Below, piece after piece: positions 54,042 through 64,000 of a DNA stretch of 64,000 nt; position 1 is the stretch's first letter; every line of letters starts with the position of its first letter. The notes under the pieces are model-generated. The model was not told the origin of the DNA. It saw nothing but the letters and a program-made list of their open reading frames with translations, and searched no databases. Source of the stretch: Nothophaeocryptopus gaeumannii (lineage: Eukaryota; Ascomycota; Dothideomycetes; Mycosphaerellales; Mycosphaerellaceae); contig JASISA010000040.1 of assembly GCA_031771865.1 (NCBI GenBank), positions 1,571,821-1,635,820 on the forward strand. Reading direction: 5' to 3'. Both the position numbers and the translations under genes were made by a program.

Positions 54042-55129
54042 TTACACCGCGACGCCGACAAATTCTTCATCGGTCTGTTCCGCCAAGTCCAGCAACGACC
54101 GGGAATCATACTGAAAGTTGCTAACACCGCTAGTCACTTCAAACTTGTACCTGATCGCCAAATCCTCTTTTGAAAGAATGCTGTAGACTTTGCACAGGCG
54201 CTGCGAAAGAGAGCGTAAGAAGTCGCCTCGACAGATGCAGAGGGCCCTTAGCAAGGCTTGTGAAGCCTCCGTCGTCATTCGTTCCACCCTGTCGTGCGTC
54301 AATTCCCCAGTCACAGCTAATATTGGTAATCTCCCACTTACGCCGAGTTTTGGATGCCTATAAAGTCTCCGGTAGGAATGACAGCAAGGATTCCTATCGA
54401 AAACTCCTGCTCCAGAGCACACCAATGCCGTCCGCGTGATAGGGTCTGCTTGAGACATTCTAATTTGCTTTTCCATTCAGCGCTGTCTGCTGTCAGCCAC
54501 GGATATGTCTTGCTGATGAGTCCCTGCAGAACTTTGGTCGCTGCCGTCTTTCGTCCAACGTTGTCTGTTTCTGAAAACTGCTTCACTCGTTCGTCTCGAA
54601 AATGCACGAGCTTGAGGATGTGGTAGCGGCGGAGGATCGGGAGGCGTTTCTGCTGCTTGTCCATCTTGTCGAGAGCTTTCACGGAGTAAGTTATATCGTT
54701 GTCACTAGTAGTGCAGCTGTCCATCCGCGCAGCTGAGCATGCGTCCTTCAACAGATCAATCGACTCTGGCGCTCCGATGTGATGATAGAGGTTTAGGATG
54801 AGGGAACAGTGGCGTCCAGCACCACTGAACTTGGCGATCTCTGCTCGTATGTCCTCTCGGTGCGAGAAGCCGTGATCAATGGGTCTGGAGAGATTCTTAG
54901 CTGTGTCAGCAATCGTCCTTCGCGCATGGCTTTTGTTCATCAGCGCGGAGCGAGCCCGTGCGATGTGCATCTTGCCGTGCCCCTTCTTGGGCGAACAATG
55001 ATCGCTGAGAATTTCCTCAACGTCCGGAGGAGATATCGAGCTCGACTCGCTGGTGGTCACGACGACCACTGGGTCGGTAACGCTCGCTCCGGGTATGTCT
55101 ATGCCGGTCATCTCTGTATCGCGTAACAA
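54042..55129 (-). CDS. Hypothetical protein (two exons)
   Basis: Exons 55129-54342 and 54288-54042 join in frame (53-nt intron GTAAGT...GACAG) to 344 residues. The N-terminus is Thr/Ser/Val-rich and disordered (VVVVTTSESSSISPPDVEEI). The rest is helical: HREDIRAEIAKFSGAGRHCS, LPILRRYHILKLVHFRDERV and TTEASQALLRALCICRGDFL. It ends EQTDEEFVGVAV. No recognised family, signal or membrane segment. The strong splice site supports its being real. Confidence 0.55.
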
Positions 55130-55403
55130 AGCTGCCTCGCACGCCGTCTCGCACGCCGTCTCGGTGCTGTCACCAGGTGTGGTGGACGACGAGACAAGGG
55201 AAGCTACCGGCAGCTCTTGACCTGGAACATATTAATTACTTGCAGCATAAGTGTAACAATAGCCATGTTGTACGATTGACCAGGTTCGCGGCGCTTTGTA
55301 AAACACACGGTAGCGACGTACCGGATACTACACGACTCTCAAAGTCACTTGCTGTTAGCTCAGGTACAAAATCTCGCGATGTTTGGACTTGGTATGAAGG
55401 CCA

Positions 55404-55877
55404 CTAGCCAACAGTGGGCCAAGTAGCGCACTGGAAGTCCTGTACTGCCATTAAGTCGGCAGTCATGACAGCTGCATCCGCAGCTACTGGCGGATAATTC
55501 TGCACAGATCTGCGTCGCGTCCGCTGAAGCGTCGTCCTAGGCTCTAGCGGATTCGTCCTCGGTTCAGCCTGAGGGTCAGCGACAGCAACGTCTCCGCGAT
55601 ATTTCTCGTCGAGTGCCCGGGAATGGGCAAATGTAAGCCTCGTGGGCGTGATTGTGGATTTCATCGTAGACATTGCTGTGTAGCAGTGTGCAGCCTCACC
55701 GAGGTTCACGTTCCCCAAAAGCTGCTGATGTCGTTCGATGAGCTCTATAGTCTGCAGGACATTCTCCCAAAACACCTCGCTGTGGCCAGGATATATGTTG
55801 GTGAGCATCCGCCTCATGACTGTCCGCTGCATCCTGCGGAAAGGTGTAGGAAGAAATGCACAGTGGCGCATCCACAT
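55404..55877 (-). CDS. Hypothetical protein fragment
   Basis: A 157-residue frame with helical middle (NVLQTIELIERHQQLLGNVN) and Arg/Pro/Thr-rich C-terminus. No family is recognised. The start is uncertain because the frame is open upstream. The opposite strand also carries a long frame here (55623-56180), so either could be chance. Confidence 0.3.
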   Translation of the reverse strand: MWMRHCAFLPTPFRRMQRTVMRRMLTNIYPGHSEVFWENVLQTIELIERHQQLLGNVNLGEAAHCYTAMSTMKSTITPTRLTFAHSRALDEKYRGDVAVADPQAEPRTNPLEPRTTLQRTRRRSVQNYPPVAADAAVMTADLMAVQDFQCATWPTVG

Positions 55878-56772
55878 GAGCGAGAAGCAAAGCAGAAATT
55901 GGTGGCTCTGGGGACGCGTCTGCTGGGATCTGACGCAGGGACGACTGTAAAGAAGATGCTAGAAGCGCCGGCCCACTGGTTTCACAGTCAAACATGGCTC
56001 GGAGGTCGGTCCGCTTGGATGAACGCCGTTCATCGGATTTTGTGGTCTCATCCCCGCTGCAGCCTTACCCAAAATGTCCATTATCGAGCACCTGAAGACC
56101 ATTTCCACAGGCTTAGCGGCTGTCCCGTCGACCGTGTCCTCTGCAGATATATCTGCTGGGTCACGTGCAAGACGACATGAGGTGTGTTCACCTTCCCAAA
56201 TCTACTACGCGAGCAATGCAGATCGGCCATTCTGAGAGATGAGTAAGCAAAGAGAGAAGCCCGGTCACTCGCAACATCTCAGATGGTTGCGGTGATAGGA
56301 CGCCATAGAAGCGGGAGATGGGAGCATTCCGAGGACCTATTCTTCCCCCAGAATAAGATGTCCAAACTATGTTTGTAGGTCCCTTGTTCTTCAAGTCCAC
56401 CTGGAATCAGGAAACGGAAAACGGACTTCAGGTTCTCGGGTCTAACGCCCGTTAAGCAGATCCTGACAGGGCTTAACCTAACGCTAGCAAAGCTTTCGCG
56501 TCCCCAGAGGACGGGAAAGGTAGTATTATGTCAGTTGGCCTAAACGGTATGTAGATAAGCTTTCTAATTTAGTTCTACATTCTGGTTTTCGAGGACTTGG
56601 AACTTCGGGCATCGCGATCTAGGAGTTAAGAAATAGAATCCGAATTCTGTAAACAGGTCTTCGGATTAGACCTTGGAATCTGGAAGGCGCTGATTGCAGC
56701 TCCGAACTGTGACACGGATAAGAACCCCATCGATTCCGGACCGAAGGAACTGTAGACGTGACTTCGCACACT
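55878..56772. other. Intergenic
   Basis: No supported gene. Short frames only. Confidence 0.35.
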
Positions 56773-57195
56773 ATGGCTATTCGTCCTTTATCGAGCAAAC
56801 GCAAAGACATGTCTCGAAAGCGTAATCAGACAGTAACCAAGAAGGCAAACGAACTGGCGGAACTCTGTCGAGCTCAAGTCTACATTGCTATACTCTTTGA
56901 CGGCCAGTATTACGTGTATACTTCTCACCATACGCAAGCCTGGCCACCAAGCCAGGATAGCATCGTACGCACCCAGACCCGTATGCGGCCGCATAACGCT
57001 AACCCGCCTCCATAGGACCAGAGTTTTCCGCTTCCTAAGAAAGCTAGTCCTGCTGATTTCGCACGACCCGTGCAGGATACCAACGTACGTCGCGATCTAG
57101 GCTTCTCATTTACGAGGCACTCCTCCTCATCTTCTAGCTCCTCGAAAAAGTCGGCCCACGTTGCTCTTCCAGCTGCTGGCGGCACCTCTCCGTAG
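56773..57195 (+). pseudogene. MADS-box-like protein with one in-frame TAG
   Basis: The frame from the ATG at 56773 reads SSKRKDMSRKRNQTVTKKAN, then ELAELCRAQVYIAILFDGQY and YVYTSHHTQAWPPS. This matches the MADS pattern: basic helix, KKAxEL..LC.A.V.x.I, then a strand with Y.Y.S. A TAG at 57013-57015 follows NANPPP. The same frame then stays open (DQSFPLPKKASPADFARPVQ, a Ser run, KKSAHVALPAAGGTSP) to a stop at 57193-57195. The TAG probably replaces CAG. MADS proteins bind CArG-type DNA; this short fungal type is uncharacterised. Confidence 0.5.
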
Positions 57196-59650
57196 GCCAC
57201 GTCTGTAGAGCGTACGCCTCGATTTTCTCCCGTGTGCTATATGTCCCTCTCTCTTGAGCCACTACTGCTTGCGAATGTTGTGGGATCGAGAGTGCGCGGC
57301 TAATGTGTTTGTGTAGTGAAGGGAGATTGGTGACGTCGGTGGAGTCGCTGGTGCCCCAGAAATTGGTTCTATGTAAGGACTTGGGAAATCGTGGCAGACA
57401 AGTCGAAGAAGCAAAGAGGGTAGTTATCGGTCGTGTTCCAACCAAGAAGATCGAACAGTGCGTCATACTCTACACGTGAAACATCCCCCCCGGTCTCGCG
57501 AGCCACCCTGCGACACGAGCCACATCACAGAACTTGAATCCGCACATGTTCTCTTATACGTTTGTGAGGACACAAGCAAGATCCTCCTAGTGTCCGCTCG
57601 TCTCTCCATCGTCCTGCCAAAGCATTACGTGAAAACAGGTAGGCTGGTCGTGCTGTCGACTAGTATACTAAGGCAAGCAATCAACCCTCCAGCGATAGAC
57701 CCCTGCTATACCATCACAACAGGATTGTTTTCCAGCTCCGGAAGGCAGATGCTATATTCAAGTGGTTGATGTATACATGCTCTGCTTGGAGCGTTGTGCG
57801 AGGACAGAGGCATGCAGACCGAGATAGAATCTTGGTTCGCGTGAGAATTTAGGATGCATGCTAGCGCTACATAACGCTGTAACGCCCGTTAACAAGTACT
57901 TACACTACGCTGTGTTCGGATATGATGTAGGGCAAGCTGTGGCGCACCGCTGTTCACTTCTAGATGCTTCCCCAACGCCCATGTCTGTCCACTTCTGCTG
58001 ATGTCTATTCTTAGACAAATTCTCGGGTACCTGCAGGCCCCCCAGATTTTGCTTTTACCTGGTCTCCAGGGTCTTGGTCTTCCAGTTCCCAGTCTCCCTC
58101 CCAGTGCAGCGACGTGCTATGGACAGAGCCAGTCAGGCCTTGGCCGAAGACGTCTGCTCTGGTGTAGTCAGCTCTTTCCGGGCTCGTTCTGGTCGTAGTA
58201 ATGTGCCTCGCACCACGCTTCAGCATCGCGCGGGCGGACGGCGGTCGCTTATGGAGAAAGCTCGAAGCCAACAATACCTCGCTCGACCCTTGGGAAGAAA
58301 AAGCCGTCGTGAAGTTCCTCGTACTCTTTGGACGGGGAAACCCGGATGCGGTTTGGCGCGGGCCGCATGCGGAATCCGCCGTTTTCGCGTTTTCGAAGGC
58401 CGATCAAATCGTGCTCCGCTCCGCACTGAACAACCAAGAGCAACCAACACCTTCTTCTGTCACACTCGCCCTCTCGCGAGACTTCAATAGGATCCTCCCG
58501 GGCGCGAGGGCACCAATCACATTCGCCGCAAACTGAGCTGTGCTCCCGACCCTCGATCGACGTGTCATGTCGACCAACTATCTCGGAGCCTGGACGTGCT
58601 ACACCGCACGCCAGCGCTGAGGCAAGAGCAGCGACAAGAAAACAGTGTTGGTGGACGGGACGTGGGGACCGCCGCGCCACTCGAACGACTGGTATACGGC
58701 AGTCGTTGGGATCGCGACGGAGGAAGGCGCAGACTTGTCTCTGATCTCGTGGGGGCGGTGCGCAAGGCAGGACGCATAACACTACCTAGCTTGATACCAC
58801 GCCGCTCGAACGACTGGCCGATACAAGCTGGGTTTCGAAACCAGTGCCGCATGCCCCTGCACTGCCTCAGCTGTTGGAGGAAGAAAAAGGCGGCTCGGCG
58901 CATGTCCGCCCTCAGCGTCGAGGACCACCTCATGTCCTGTCATGTAGAGGAAGCCTTAGGCACCTCGAACGCAACGCTATAGCTCCACGCTAGAGTCTCC
59001 AGCTCCTGCGTTTTCTGGGCCCTAGGAGTGAGTAGTGCTTCGTGTGTCTCACACGTGCTTCGTTCTGTAACGACTGGGAGTTGCGTGGCTTCGTTCATGT
59101 GGCTGCGGAGCACGGGTCTTGAGAGTCCTGCTGCAATCAGCAGTGAGGCATGCTGCACTGCCAAAGGTCACGGCGTCACAAAGTGCGGTCCCTGCGCTGC
59201 CTGCGCCCGTCGAGCGAAGAGCATTCTACTCCAATGAATGCCAGGTGACCTCTTATCGCTTGCTGCAGTAGGCCGCAAAATGAAGGCGCAGCACTGCACT
59301 GACTGAGGCAGGGAGGGCTTACGTCCAACTGCTTCGAAGCTGGCACAGAGGACGACGAAACTTTCTTACAGAGTGACGTCCATTCAGATCCTTAGCGCAC
59401 GTCGCCTGGTCGCAGCTCATAGGAGGCATGTGTATATGTATGGACGCGTTCTCCAGCACCGGCCAGACTCACCTTTCCTATAAATCTTTCCCTCTTTCCT
59501 GTGCGGTCCTCTTTCCTATGCAGTACAGCCAAGCCAAGCCAATCTCATCAGACGCACCATCGACCATCAGCATCAGCACACTGCCGCCCGCGCTGCCTCT
59601 AGCTCCACAGCGACTTCGACACGGTCAAAACGACTGAGCGCCTGTACAGG
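57196..59650. other. Long intergenic stretch
   Basis: About 2.4 kb. A plus-strand frame at 58201-58536 (WEEKAVVKFLVLFGRGNPDA...) has protein-like composition but faces a long opposite frame (58249-58782) and no family is recognised. A TATAAAT box at about 59479 is followed by a C/A/T-rich leader and may serve the frame beginning at 59651. Confidence 0.35.
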
Positions 59651-60924
59651 ATGGAAGCTGAACCACTCTGGGGCGAGGTTCGAAGCATGGCGCGCAACAC
59701 GATCTGGCACGTCTTTAAGCATGAGTACCCCTTCCGGTCCGGCCTTATAAAGTGCCTTAGCGCTTCGGACCTGAGCTTGTTTTGCTACGCGCTCGGTTTG
59801 GACCTCAGCACCAAGGAGAAGGAGCTCTTTCTAGACGTCACCCGGGACATGCCCGAGTACAAGCACTGGATCGAGTCTGCAGTCGCGAACGGGGAGCTCG
59901 TGGTCTTAGTAGGATCAGACGTGAAGATACTTATGGACAGGATCTGGAACCCGGACGCGTATTGGAATGTGCACCCGATCAGGAAGGACCTCGTTGTCTG
60001 GATTGCGATCATTCCTGTGTATAAGTGGGATCCCACAAGCGCCTTTCGCCCCCCACCTATGGGAGTAGACCTGGTCCGGTGCGACGACTTGATATCGAAG
60101 TGGCACGCCCCCTCCGACTCGATTGAGCATGGGATCCGGCCTATCTTCTTGATGTCCGGCATAACCGACCTCTGCGACCTTACAAGGGTCCGCGTGCGCG
60201 CTAGCGATCTTAGGTACGGGAAGGGCTTCATATGGAAGCAGATCGAATACGTGAATGCTACACCGAACATTATCGGGTTTAGGAAGGAGGCTGACGGGAG
60301 GGCGACTTCCTCGATCTCCTTTGTAGAGCTGCACAAGCATAGAACGAAGGTAGTGACTATAGAGGGCGATCCCGCACTGATGGCGACACCGTGGCCGTAC
60401 ACCATTTCGGAGACCAAGACCTTGCCTCGGGATTATTTGATCTAGGTCGCTCTCGACAGCCCGGGCTATCAATGCTACTTCAGGGACCACTTCGAGCTTA
60501 AGCTCAGCCCGTCGACTCCCGGTCAAAGAGGACGTTCGAGAGTGCGTACCCGGCCAGGCGATACACGATGAATGCGGTAGGGATGACGGACCTGTATACG
60601 ACAAAGGGCTTCTACTCCACGCTGTGCGGGACTTCGTCCGAAATTCTGCTCGCGATCGGCCTCTACGAGGGTTAGACACGATCGATCTGCACGAGGACTG
60701 CGAGCTTTGACCCGATGTTCTGTTACGGCGTGGCGTGGAGGCACAGCGCCTTCCAGCGGAACTCAGTCCTGGCCCCGTACACGACCACGTACAGCGTTGA
60801 GAACTCGGACTCCAATAAGTGCGAGAAGTGCCCTCCCGGACCTCCTCTAGCCACCAACAGTAGTAAGGTCGAAGGTCGGAAAGATCCTCACGCTTCGTTC
60901 GTGAACCTCTGTTTGAAGCGTTAG
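59651..60924 (+). pseudogene. Unrecognised protein gene, broken by two stops and a frameshift
   Basis: From the ATG at 59651 a 264-residue frame (MEAEPLWGEVRSMARNTIWH...) shows LSASDLSLFCYALGLDLSTK and RKDLVVWIAIIPVYKWDPTS. A TAG at 60443-60445 interrupts it, but the frame carries on as VALDSPGYQCYFRDHFELKL. Near 60510 coding sense moves to another frame (RRYTMNAVGMTDLYTTKGFY), which holds a second TAG after IGLYEG, and ends FVNLCLKR at 60924. The LSxxDLxxFCYAL segment recalls F-box-like openings, but no domain is certain. It looks like a recently disabled gene. Confidence 0.5.
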
Positions 60925-61425
60925 GTTGCTAGAAGCATCGCCCGGAGCTGGTAGCTGTCCTCATGTTTGCTACTGTCGTCGATTGGGTCATATCAGACAA
61001 ACATAGTAAGTGGAACATTTCTATACCGCACACCGAGGGCCTTAGCAGTGCGGATTGATATTGCGCAAGTCCCTCGAACACGTCGCCTGCATTTATCCCA
61101 AGCATGTCGGTGATGTATACTGTGGCACCATCTTGGCCCACTCGGGAACGGGGCTCTGTCTTGGCTAGACGCTAGCTACCATATATCTTTCTCCACGATG
61201 CCTCGGGACGGATTGAAAGCTCCTGACCAGTCATTAATTGGAGACTTGACATTGTAAGAGCGTATGCGAGTTCATCTTTCTTTCCCAGACGAGGATTATC
61301 TCCTGGAGCATATAGGAGACTGGAAGGGCAGGAAATCAATCTACATTAGGCGCGTGTCGTAGCACTGCACTGGTTGCAATGTCCTTGCGAGATAGCGGGC
61401 CAGGACTCGTGAATGGCAGCGTGTG
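60925..61425. other. Intergenic
   Basis: No supported gene. It includes the 3' flank of the minus-strand ankyrin gene. Confidence 0.35.
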
Positions 61426-62336
61426 CTAGGCTTCAAGCAACTCAATCAAATCCTTGTCGCCGTTTCTGAGCGCCATCTCGAGAGGCGTAGGCCCTGCTGG
61501 TTGGCCTGCTTCGAGCATAGGGCGATGTGGATCTGCCCCACGTTGGAGGAGAGCCCGAGCGACAGCTATGTTCCTCTCGCTGCATGTCACATGGAGAGGC
61601 GTTGGAAGCTTGCTGGCAGCCCGCCAACGCCAAGCGACAGGGTTATCAAAACGGTAGCCGTTCACAGCTGCTCCCTCGCGTACCAAGTCATTAACAAGTT
61701 CTGCACCCTCAGTCTGCTGCTTTCTCTGCGCCGCGCAGTGCAGAAGATCGCCACGCTTAACATCCGTTCCTTTCGCGATGAGGAAGCGCACAACGTCCAT
61801 GCTACCATAGACAATAGCTATCGAGAGCGCAGACTCGTCGGTGCGAGAACGAGCATTCACATCGGCTCCATTCTCAACGAGCCATTGAGTGAAGGCTAGG
61901 TCGTTGACAGTAACGCTGCCACGTCGTTAGCAAGAACAACGGACTGCCTTCACTATGAGACTAACCAGAGTAGAGAAGCTGCAGAGTTGACAGGTTGGTT
62001 GATGGGCCATCCGAAGTCAAGCAGTGTGCGCACACATTGGTAGTCCTTGCGTTCACAGGCAATGGCAACTAGGGATTCGTCGATGTATCGGTCTTGCTCA
62101 AGGAGCAGTCTGAGTAGATCGGGCCGTCCTGACTTGATTGCTTGCTCCTTGGGACTGGTCGTTTCTCCTTCTTTTAGCTGAAGACTGTACTCGCGGACGC
62201 TACGAGTATCGCCACTGCGAATAGCCTCGTTAAGCGAGAGCCAAGGAGCGGGGCCAAGCTCCTGGTCGATACCAGCCAGAATCTGTTGCATATCGAACTC
62301 GCGGTTCCTCGTCAATATAGGACTGATTGATGCCAT
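61426..62336 (-). CDS. Ankyrin-repeat protein (two exons)
   Basis: Exons 62336-61966 and 61915-61426 join through a 50-nt intron (GTTAGT...GGCAG, branch GCTAAC) to 286 residues. Ankyrin units are visible from residue 50: LNEAIRSGDTRSVREY, KEQAIKSGRPDLLRLLLEQD, ACERKDYQCVRTLLDFGWPI, the splice-spanning AFTQWLVENGADVNA, ESALSIAIVYGSMDVVRFLI, and TPLEMALRNGDKDLIELLEA at the C-terminus. The gene ends with the last repeat. It is a protein-binding scaffold with no catalytic domain. Confidence 0.8.
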
Positions 62337-63066
62337 AACTTGGAGGGATGATCAAGCGTGACAAAGTGGACTATTCGAATTGTACCCTAGGTGGGCAGCA
62401 GTGCTTTATCATGATGATTTGCGTCGGACCAGTGCGGGATTCTCTTGGCAACAGGTGGGGAAGGCCTGTCGCTGCTCGGAAGGGTGGTTCAGCGAGAACA
62501 ATCGCGTGCTGCAAGCCTCTCCTGTCTAGTTCGAGGTCTTCGATTGGGATGACCGTTACGGCGTTCAGCGGTAGCCGCGCATTAGTATCCGGACGTGGAG
62601 TGACTCTGTACAGGGTCTTGGGACTCGGCGAATCGCTTCTCTCATTCATGTGGGAGGGCGCAAGAAAGGCGCAAGAAAGGCGCATGAAAGGCGCAGGACG
62701 GCACAGGAAAGGCGCAGGAAGGGTGTAGGAACGGCGCATACAGTAGCGATATGGCGTGCAGCTGCGTCGAGGCTGTCCTATAAGACGACTGTGCTCAGTA
62801 TGCATTGCTTGCTGCAACCCTCGCACGAGCGCGTGTGCCTGGCGCGGCATGCCAGAGTGCTCAGCGTATCCACTAATTCCCGCTCCAATGCGACGTTTGC
62901 ATCCATGACATCCTCAATTTCGCCTGATCGGTTGCGGACATTGAGTATGCCTGCATACAGTGTGCGTAAGTCGCCCAGTCTATACTGATTTCCTCGGTCT
63001 ATATTTGTCCTTCGTACCATCTTGATACAGTCTGAGTTTCCCAGCTTTGCTCACATCCCGCACGCT
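62337..63066. other. Intergenic between divergent genes
   Basis: This lies between the divergently transcribed ankyrin gene and the plus-strand hypothetical at 63067. It holds an 11-bp minisatellite at 62656-62740. Open frames on both strands through the repeat are not convincing. Confidence 0.4.
62656..62740 (+). repeat. 11-bp minisatellite (GGCGCAAGAAA type)
   Basis: About seven degenerate copies of an 11-bp unit, GGCGCAAGAAA and variants (CATGAAA, CAGGAAA). The period is not a multiple of three, yet the frame stays open because the unit lacks stops. Confidence 0.8.
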
Positions 63067-63942
63067 ATGTCTGCGAACAACGATAGCACGAGTTTGCTCC
63101 AACACCTCCGCGATCGAAACCAACTCCTGCAAGTTGGTGTAGACGATGCAAAGGTCTTACTGCCAGGATCGGGAACACACGCCATTGGGACACTCGGCCT
63201 TAACGGCTGTACTTGCGTTGTGATACTTGGAAAGGCTATCCTACTGGCTCATATTGCACCGCTCCCTGGAACGTCCGGACAGTGGAAAGGGAAACCCGAC
63301 GCAGAGGTGCATCAAGTAAGCCATGACCATCATCAAAGGGCGCTGAACAACGTTATTGAGATGGTTGAAGAGCATGCCAACGAGTTTCCTAGGACGGGTA
63401 CAGCATGGGGCATCTTCAGCTATAGCTCACAGGGTGCTATGCAGCCAGTCATCAATCAAGTTCGGACACGTCTTGCCACGATCGGGTATGAGATGCGAAC
63501 GAGCTTCTACGAAGAGCTCCATCCAGATTACGTTCGTCCACCCAAAGGCGAGTTGGTCAGCTATTGCCAAAACGGAACTGCAATGCTTTTTCTCGAGAGG
63601 ACTCAGCTTTGGCCAGTCAAAGTGGGTACATCCACGACGCAGCAAGCTACTACTGCATCCAGCACCGGCTCCTCGAGGTCACTGACAGCAGCGCCCTCTT
63701 CATCAAGGCATTCCATGCCAGCATCCCCTTCGACTACAACTGCAGCAGCTGGTACAACGTCGCCGACAGCATATTGGGCGTTCGTAGCGGAGCCAAGTGG
63801 CAGGATAGCCTGGACGTACATCGAGCATGGTGATAGAATCCCCGAGGCAAAATGGCCGGAACGCAGAGGAGCGCAATGGATCCTCAACGCTGCACAGCGC
63901 ACGTGGCACCGTCACGACTTCGATCAGGCTCGTGAGCCTTAG
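63067..63942 (+). CDS. Conserved fungal hypothetical protein
   Basis: The ATG at 63067 (MSANNDSTSLLQHLRDRNQL) gives 291 residues. The N-terminal domain (about 20-165) has GTHAIGTLGLNGCTCVVILG, then KAILLAHIAPLPG, and later GTAWGIFSYSSQGAMQPVIN and LATIGYEMRTSFY. The GCTxVxI.G...LAHI segment resembles a family of uncharacterised fungal proteins and loosely the CheD-like deamidase fold, but I cannot prove this. A Ser/Thr/Ala-rich linker (about 195-235) leads to a C-terminal YWAFVAEPSGRIAWTYIEHG. No signal peptide. Confidence 0.6.
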   Translation: MSANNDSTSLLQHLRDRNQLLQVGVDDAKVLLPGSGTHAIGTLGLNGCTCVVILGKAILLAHIAPLPGTSGQWKGKPDAEVHQVSHDHHQRALNNVIEMVEEHANEFPRTGTAWGIFSYSSQGAMQPVINQVRTRLATIGYEMRTSFYEELHPDYVRPPKGELVSYCQNGTAMLFLERTQLWPVKVGTSTTQQATTASSTGSSRSLTAAPSSSRHSMPASPSTTTAAAGTTSPTAYWAFVAEPSGRIAWTYIEHGDRIPEAKWPERRGAQWILNAAQRTWHRHDFDQAREP

Positions 63943-64000
63943 GCTGGCCGGTGCGAGCTCGGACAGGGTCATTGTTGTGGCCTAGTTGCTTATGGTATGT

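Noticed and set aside
58249..58782. Minus-strand frame of 177 codons
   Set aside because: Arg/Ser/Cys-rich with no motif, and it overlaps a more protein-like plus-strand frame. Neither could be supported.
1..64000. CRISPR arrays, rRNA, bacterial promoters or operons
   Set aside because: No regularly spaced repeats, no rRNA-like stretches, and spliced genes throughout show a eukaryotic nuclear sequence.

Overview
The window looks like nuclear DNA of a filamentous ascomycete, most likely a dothideomycete or close relative. The genes have short introns of about 44-75 nt with fungal branch points (CTAAC/CTGAC types). The protein families are fungal: BTB, RBR, DUF3435 recombinase, chromodomain, sirtuin, fungal P450. 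The DNA is littered with degenerate copia, Tad-type LINE, pogo and hAT remnants carrying mutations of the kind left by repeat-induced point mutation (RIP). No tRNA, rRNA or CRISPR was found. Splice junctions below were joined by eye, using GT/GC-AG signals, branch points and frame continuity.

Layout. 0-6 kb: a partial helical-repeat gene, a DDE transposase scrap, an intact three-exon dynamin-like GTPase, and a copia gag/protease relic just upstream of it. 6.8-13.5 kb: a P450 with a problem near its N-terminus, a folylpolyglutamate synthase relic, a four-exon BTB gene, a broken fungal hypothetical gene, a LINE RNase H relic and a SET fragment. 14-25 kb: a large intronless JmjC/CXC protein, a second and rearranged copy of the dynamin/copia junction, a second copia gag, a GTP cyclohydrolase I relic, a C2H2 protein and a small kinase overlapping tail-to-tail with a small Cys-rich gene. 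25-41 kb: a pogo-type transposase relic, an apparently intact five-exon DUF3435 tyrosine recombinase (Starship-captain superfamily), a three-exon RBR ubiquitin ligase, several hypotheticals, an internally decayed hAT element with perfect 22-bp TIRs, and LINE ORF1 debris. 41.6-42.4 kb: a very AT-rich block. 42.4-51 kb: a sharply GC-rich block with a five-exon chromodomain gene, a nuclease-like/kinase fusion and a sirtuin. 52-64 kb: an F-box fragment, LINE RT debris, hypotheticals, a MADS-like ORF with a nonsense codon, a decayed 1.3-kb ORF, an ankyrin-repeat gene and a conserved hypothetical.

There is no single operon-like system. Three observations stand out: (i) an apparently functional DUF3435 recombinase next to accessory genes; (ii) the GC-rich block that groups a chromodomain protein, a restriction-endonuclease-like/kinase fusion and a Sir2 deacetylase beside an AT-rich, probably RIP-mutated block; (iii) a duplicated dynamin fragment whose base changes are mostly TpG to TpA, the footprint of RIP. 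Many broken genes (FPGS, GCH1, SET, MADS, P450?) show that the region is a decay zone.
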